A stretch of 15,947 nt of DNA from JAZSMJ01 sp045535815 (GTDB taxonomy: Bacteria > Bacillota > Clostridia > Oscillospirales > CAG-272): NCBI GenBank assembly GCA_045535815.1, contig JAZSMJ010000021.1, forward strand, positions 1 through 15,947. Direction: 5' to 3'. Of this stretch, positions 14,063 to 15,947 are shown in pieces (position 1 is the first letter of the stretch; the number at the start of each line of letters is the position of its first letter). The notes under the pieces are model-generated. The model was given only the letters and a program-made list of their open reading frames with translations. It was not told the DNA's origin and ran no database searches. Both the position numbers and the translations under genes were made by a program.

Positions 14063-15445
14063 ATGACAAAAAGCAAAAAAACTGAATTTCTGATAATGTC
14101 GGGAATAGCTCTTCTTGCGCTTTTAAGCGCTATAGTTATATCGCTCTTTATTGGGGCGGATACCTCCGGGGAAGAGAGGCAGACCGAGCCTCCCACCACC
14201 GAGACGACGGCTCCCGAGACCGAGGCTGAAACAGAGCCGCCGGTATATGAAAATATCCCCGACCTTATAGGAACCGAGTACGCATATGAGAAAGGGATAA
14301 CCAACGAATTTATAAGCTGGTGCAATTCCGAGAAATTCATAAAAAACGGCGAGAGCCGGGATCTGACCAAAGCAATGACCGACGCTGTCTTTTCGGGCGG
14401 ATACAACGAGTCCTTGTGGTACACCCTGACCGGAGAAACGCTGAATGCACTGCTTGCTCAGTATTCGGTCTATGAGGGCAAGGGCGGAGCGATCATACTT
14501 GAGGATGAGGAAGACGATAACGCCATATTGATAGGCTTTACGGGTGAGATAACGCTTGCAGATAACGCATCAACTGTAAAGCATTATAAAACTCAGGCAA
14601 ACGGAGTATATTCGGTCATAGGCGGAGAGCTTATCAGCGAGCTTCAGAAGACAGATATTCTGGTCACTACCCTTGACAGCCCGATATACGAGGGCGAGGA
14701 GATACCCGAGTGCGGAGCATCGGCTGAAAATATTGAGGTGCTCACAGAGCTTGGCGTTGATATCGTAAATCTTGCAAACGACGGTATCGGAGCTCTTGGC
14801 GAAAAGGGTATTGAAGATACTATAGAGGCGCTTTCTCTTGCGAATATTTATGCTGTTGGCGCAGGCGCAGGAGAGCAGAATGCCGGGGCTGTAAATTATT
14901 TCGTCAGCTGCGGTATAAAGCTTGCAGTCATTGCCTGCGATTGCTCAGGCTCCGACGGAGTGCTTCCTGCAAAGGGAGAGGACGGTATAGGAGTCTTCAG
15001 CGCATACGACGATCACAGCGTGCTTGATGAAAAGGTAGCGCAGGCAAAGAAGAATTCGGATTACGTAATAGTCTGCCTCAATTTCGGAAAAGAGGGCGAG
15101 AGTGAGGTCTCTATCTATCAAAGAGATTTAGCTGAAAGCCTGTCACAAGCCGGCGCAGACCTTATAATAGGCACCAACACCAAAAAGCTTCAGATGGCAG
15201 AAAATATAGGAGATACCTACGTCGTGTACGGTCTGGGAAAATTCTGGTATGATATGACCACCGAAATGACGGCGGTGCCCTGCATTTCTCTTACCTGCGA
15301 TGTGGACGGTACGGTCAAGAGCAAGGTAAATTATACCCTCTGCTATCAGAGATGGGGTACGGTCAATACCGTAAGCGGAGAAGAAGCGCAAGCAGTAAAG
15401 GAAGCCATCAAAAACGATAGGATAATAAAAGAGCCCTCGGAATGA
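14063..15445 (+). CDS. membrane-anchored CapA-like protein lacking the usual catalytic residues
   Basis: The protein has a short basic start, one membrane segment (residues 9-31), then a Thr/Glu/Pro-rich linker (about 37-62), so the main domain is probably outside the cell. From about 155 onward the order of motifs follows the CapA (PGA_cap, metallophosphatase-like) fold: GFTGEITLAD (158-167), TDILVTTLDSPI, LGVDIVNLANDGIGALGEKG (230-249), DTIEAL, YAVGAGAGEQNA, LNFGKEGE (339-346), AGADLIIGTNTKKLQ (363-377) and VVYGLGKFWYD (387-397). The residues that bind metal in active members are replaced: GD is GE, NNH-x2-D-x-G reads NDGIGALG, HWG is NFG, and GHHPH reads GTNTK. I infer a non-catalytic, perhaps ligand-binding or scaffold, derivative. 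The ATG has GTGAGG about 5 bases upstream. No separate promoter is obvious after the jag terminator. The fold assignment is probable, not certain. Confidence 0.8.
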   Translation: MTKSKKTEFLIMSGIALLALLSAIVISLFIGADTSGEERQTEPPTTETTAPETEAETEPPVYENIPDLIGTEYAYEKGITNEFISWCNSEKFIKNGESRDLTKAMTDAVFSGGYNESLWYTLTGETLNALLAQYSVYEGKGGAIILEDEEDDNAILIGFTGEITLADNASTVKHYKTQANGVYSVIGGELISELQKTDILVTTLDSPIYEGEEIPECGASAENIEVLTELGVDIVNLANDGIGALGEKGIEDTIEALSLANIYAVGAGAGEQNAGAVNYFVSCGIKLAVIACDCSGSDGVLPAKGEDGIGVFSAYDDHSVLDEKVAQAKKNSDYVIVCLNFGKEGESEVSIYQRDLAESLSQAGADLIIGTNTKKLQMAENIGDTYVVYGLGKFWYDMTTEMTAVPCISLTCDVDGTVKSKVNYTLCYQRWGTVNTVSGEEAQAVKEAIKNDRIIKEPSE

Positions 15446-15482
15446 GGGCCTTCCATAAAGCAGGTTTTACCTTCCGAAGCAT

Positions 15483-15517
15483 AAAAGGAGTACGAGCATT
15501 TTGTTCGTACTCCTTTT
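15483..15517. terminator. bidirectional stem-loop terminator
   Basis: AAAAGGAGTACGA (15483-15495) is perfectly complementary to TCGTACTCCTTTT (15505-15517), a 13-bp stem with a 9-base loop. The A and T runs at the stem base let it work in both directions, serving the CapA-like gene from the left and the GNAT gene from the right. Confidence 0.8.
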
Positions 15518-15536
15518 CCATACTGCCGGGCAACAG

Positions 15537-15677
15537 CATAGCCTTCCTCCGGGAGGAAGGGGGACCGCGATAGCGGTGGAAGGAGCCCGCGTTACTTTGA
15601 AATAAGCAATGTCTTTCTTGTAACGAGCTCTCCCTCACCCGACTCCGTCGGGAGCTCCCTCCCGGAGGGAGCCTATG
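15537..15677. repeat. composite palindromic repeat (MITE-like or REP-like)
   Basis: The outer ends CATAGCC and GGCTATG-like (15672-15677 reads CCTATG) face each other, and the inner ends GTTAC (15591-15595) and GTAAC (15620-15624) do too, leaving a 24-base centre. Each arm of about 55-60 bases has its own two hairpins. On the left, CCTTCCTCC/GGAGGAAGG (15542-15560) and ACCGC/GCGGT (15564-15577). On the right, CCCGAC/GTCGGG (15638-15652) and GCTCCCTCC/GGAGGGAGC (15654-15672). The GC-rich stems contrast with the flanking DNA. It resembles repeats I have seen in intergenic regions of gut Clostridia, but copy number cannot be tested from one window. Confidence 0.65.
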
Positions 15678-15721
15678 GTTTGTGCGTACCGAAAGGCCGT
15701 CTGCTTTTTCTCGCAAGCACT

Positions 15722-15741
15722 GCTTTTGTGGACACAAAAGC
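15722..15741. repeat. perfect 9-bp hairpin
   Basis: GCTTTTGTG (15722-15730) and CACAAAAGC (15733-15741) are perfectly complementary with a 2-base gap. It is 27 bases past the stop of the GNAT gene. It lacks a following T-run in either direction, so I do not call it a terminator; it may belong to the neighbouring repeat. Confidence 0.5.
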
Positions 15742-15767
15742 GAAGTCCCGCGTAGGGGGAAAAGCAC

Positions 15768-15947
15768 TTATAGCAGTTTACTAAACTTGATTTTTGAATT
15801 TTGCTCATAAATGCGATATCCGGAATTGGAATAACAATTTATGGCTGCAATATTTTCTTTATCGGTTTGGATATTAATCGTATTAAATCCGAGCCCCTTA
15901 ACATATTGCTCCGCATAATTCAGCGCAAAAGATCCAATTCCTTGGCG
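15768..15947 (-). CDS. GNAT family N-acetyltransferase, C-terminal part (cut by window edge)
   Basis: GNAT enzymes transfer an acetyl group from acetyl-CoA to an amine. Only the last 59 codons and the TAA stop are present. The visible start RQGIGSFALNYAEQYV is the acetyl-CoA pyrophosphate-binding loop (x-x-G-x-G) and its helix. Then come FNTINIQTDKENIAAINCY and SNSGYRIYEQN, matching the usual GNAT end (strand, N-x-x-A-I-x-x-Y, S-G-Y/F). The acceptor substrate cannot be guessed from this fragment. The gene points towards the CapA-like gene and runs off the right edge of the window. Confidence 0.86.
   Translation of the reverse strand, partial: RQGIGSFALNYAEQYVKGLGFNTINIQTDKENIAAINCYSNSGYRIYEQNSKIKFSKLL

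Larger units (their letters stand above)
15446..15767. other. non-coding region between convergent genes
   Basis: These 322 bp lie between the CapA-like gene and the converging GNAT gene. They contain a bidirectional stem-loop (15483-15517), a composite palindromic repeat (15537-15677) and another perfect hairpin (15722-15741). An open frame across most of it on the minus strand is composed largely of repeat sequence and is not believable as a gene. Confidence 0.75.

Noticed and set aside
13900..14424. 174-codon open frame on the minus strand
   Set aside because: It lies opposite the jag end, its terminator and the start of the CapA-like gene, all of which are better supported.
15408..15767. 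119-codon open frame on the minus strand
   Set aside because: It overlaps the end of the CapA-like gene and runs through the terminator and the palindromic repeat. The translation is Arg/Ser/Pro-rich with no domain, and no ribosome binding site was seen.
1..15947. CRISPR arrays, tRNA or rRNA genes, transposases, phage or defence genes
   Set aside because: No spaced direct repeats, cloverleaf-like sequences or matching protein motifs were seen on either strand.

Overview
The window is a bacterial chromosomal replication-origin region. It most likely comes from a low-to-medium GC Firmicute of class Clostridia, probably a Ruminococcaceae/Oscillospiraceae-type gut bacterium. The reasons are the gene order rpmH-rnpA-yidD-yidC-jag running away from dnaA-dnaN-recF-remB-gyrB-gyrA, the presence of remB (DUF370), a YidC without a signal peptide, and Gram-positive-style ribosome binding sites. 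The family-level placement is inference from gene content and sequence style; no database search was possible.

Layout. The left arm (1-10586) is transcribed leftward: dnaA (9234-10586), the dnaA-dnaN intergenic region with the apparent oriC (8962-9233), dnaN, recF, remB, gyrB, a PfkB-family sugar-phosphate kinase lying between gyrB and gyrA, gyrA, a small lipoprotein, and the N-terminal 80 codons of recA cut by the window edge. Gaps between genes in this arm are mostly 15-65 bp, so much of it may be co-transcribed. The 344 bp between dnaA and rpmH (10587-10930) is a divergent promoter region with a good SigA-type promoter for each side and one DnaA box. The right arm (10931-14037) is the rightward rpmH-rnpA-yidD-yidC-jag cluster, closed by a strong stem-loop terminator. 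It is followed by a membrane-anchored CapA-like protein that lacks the usual metal-ligand residues (14063-15445). After that comes 322 bp of non-coding DNA with a bidirectional terminator and a composite palindromic repeat, then the C-terminal end of a convergent GNAT acetyltransferase (15768-15947, running off the edge).

How the parts fit. DnaA would bind the boxes at 9040-9195. The box at 9040, a GC-rich stretch, seven TAG/CAG trinucleotides and an AT-rich tract next to dnaN reproduce the order of the Bacillus subtilis basal unwinding element (DnaA box, GC-rich cluster, DnaA-trios, AT-rich region). DnaN and RecF act at the fork, gyrase removes the supercoils ahead of it, and RecA handles recombination. 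The right arm supplies ribosomal protein L34, the RNase P protein, and membrane-protein insertion (YidD, YidC) with the RNA-binding protein Jag/KhpB.

I see no CRISPR array, tRNA, rRNA, transposase or phage gene. Most of the window is conserved core genome. The less ordinary points are the trio-containing origin with a duplicated two-box module, the kinase inside the gyrase operon, recA attached to the same operon, the degenerate CapA-like protein, the duplicated motif in the YidC tail, and the palindromic repeat at 15537-15677.
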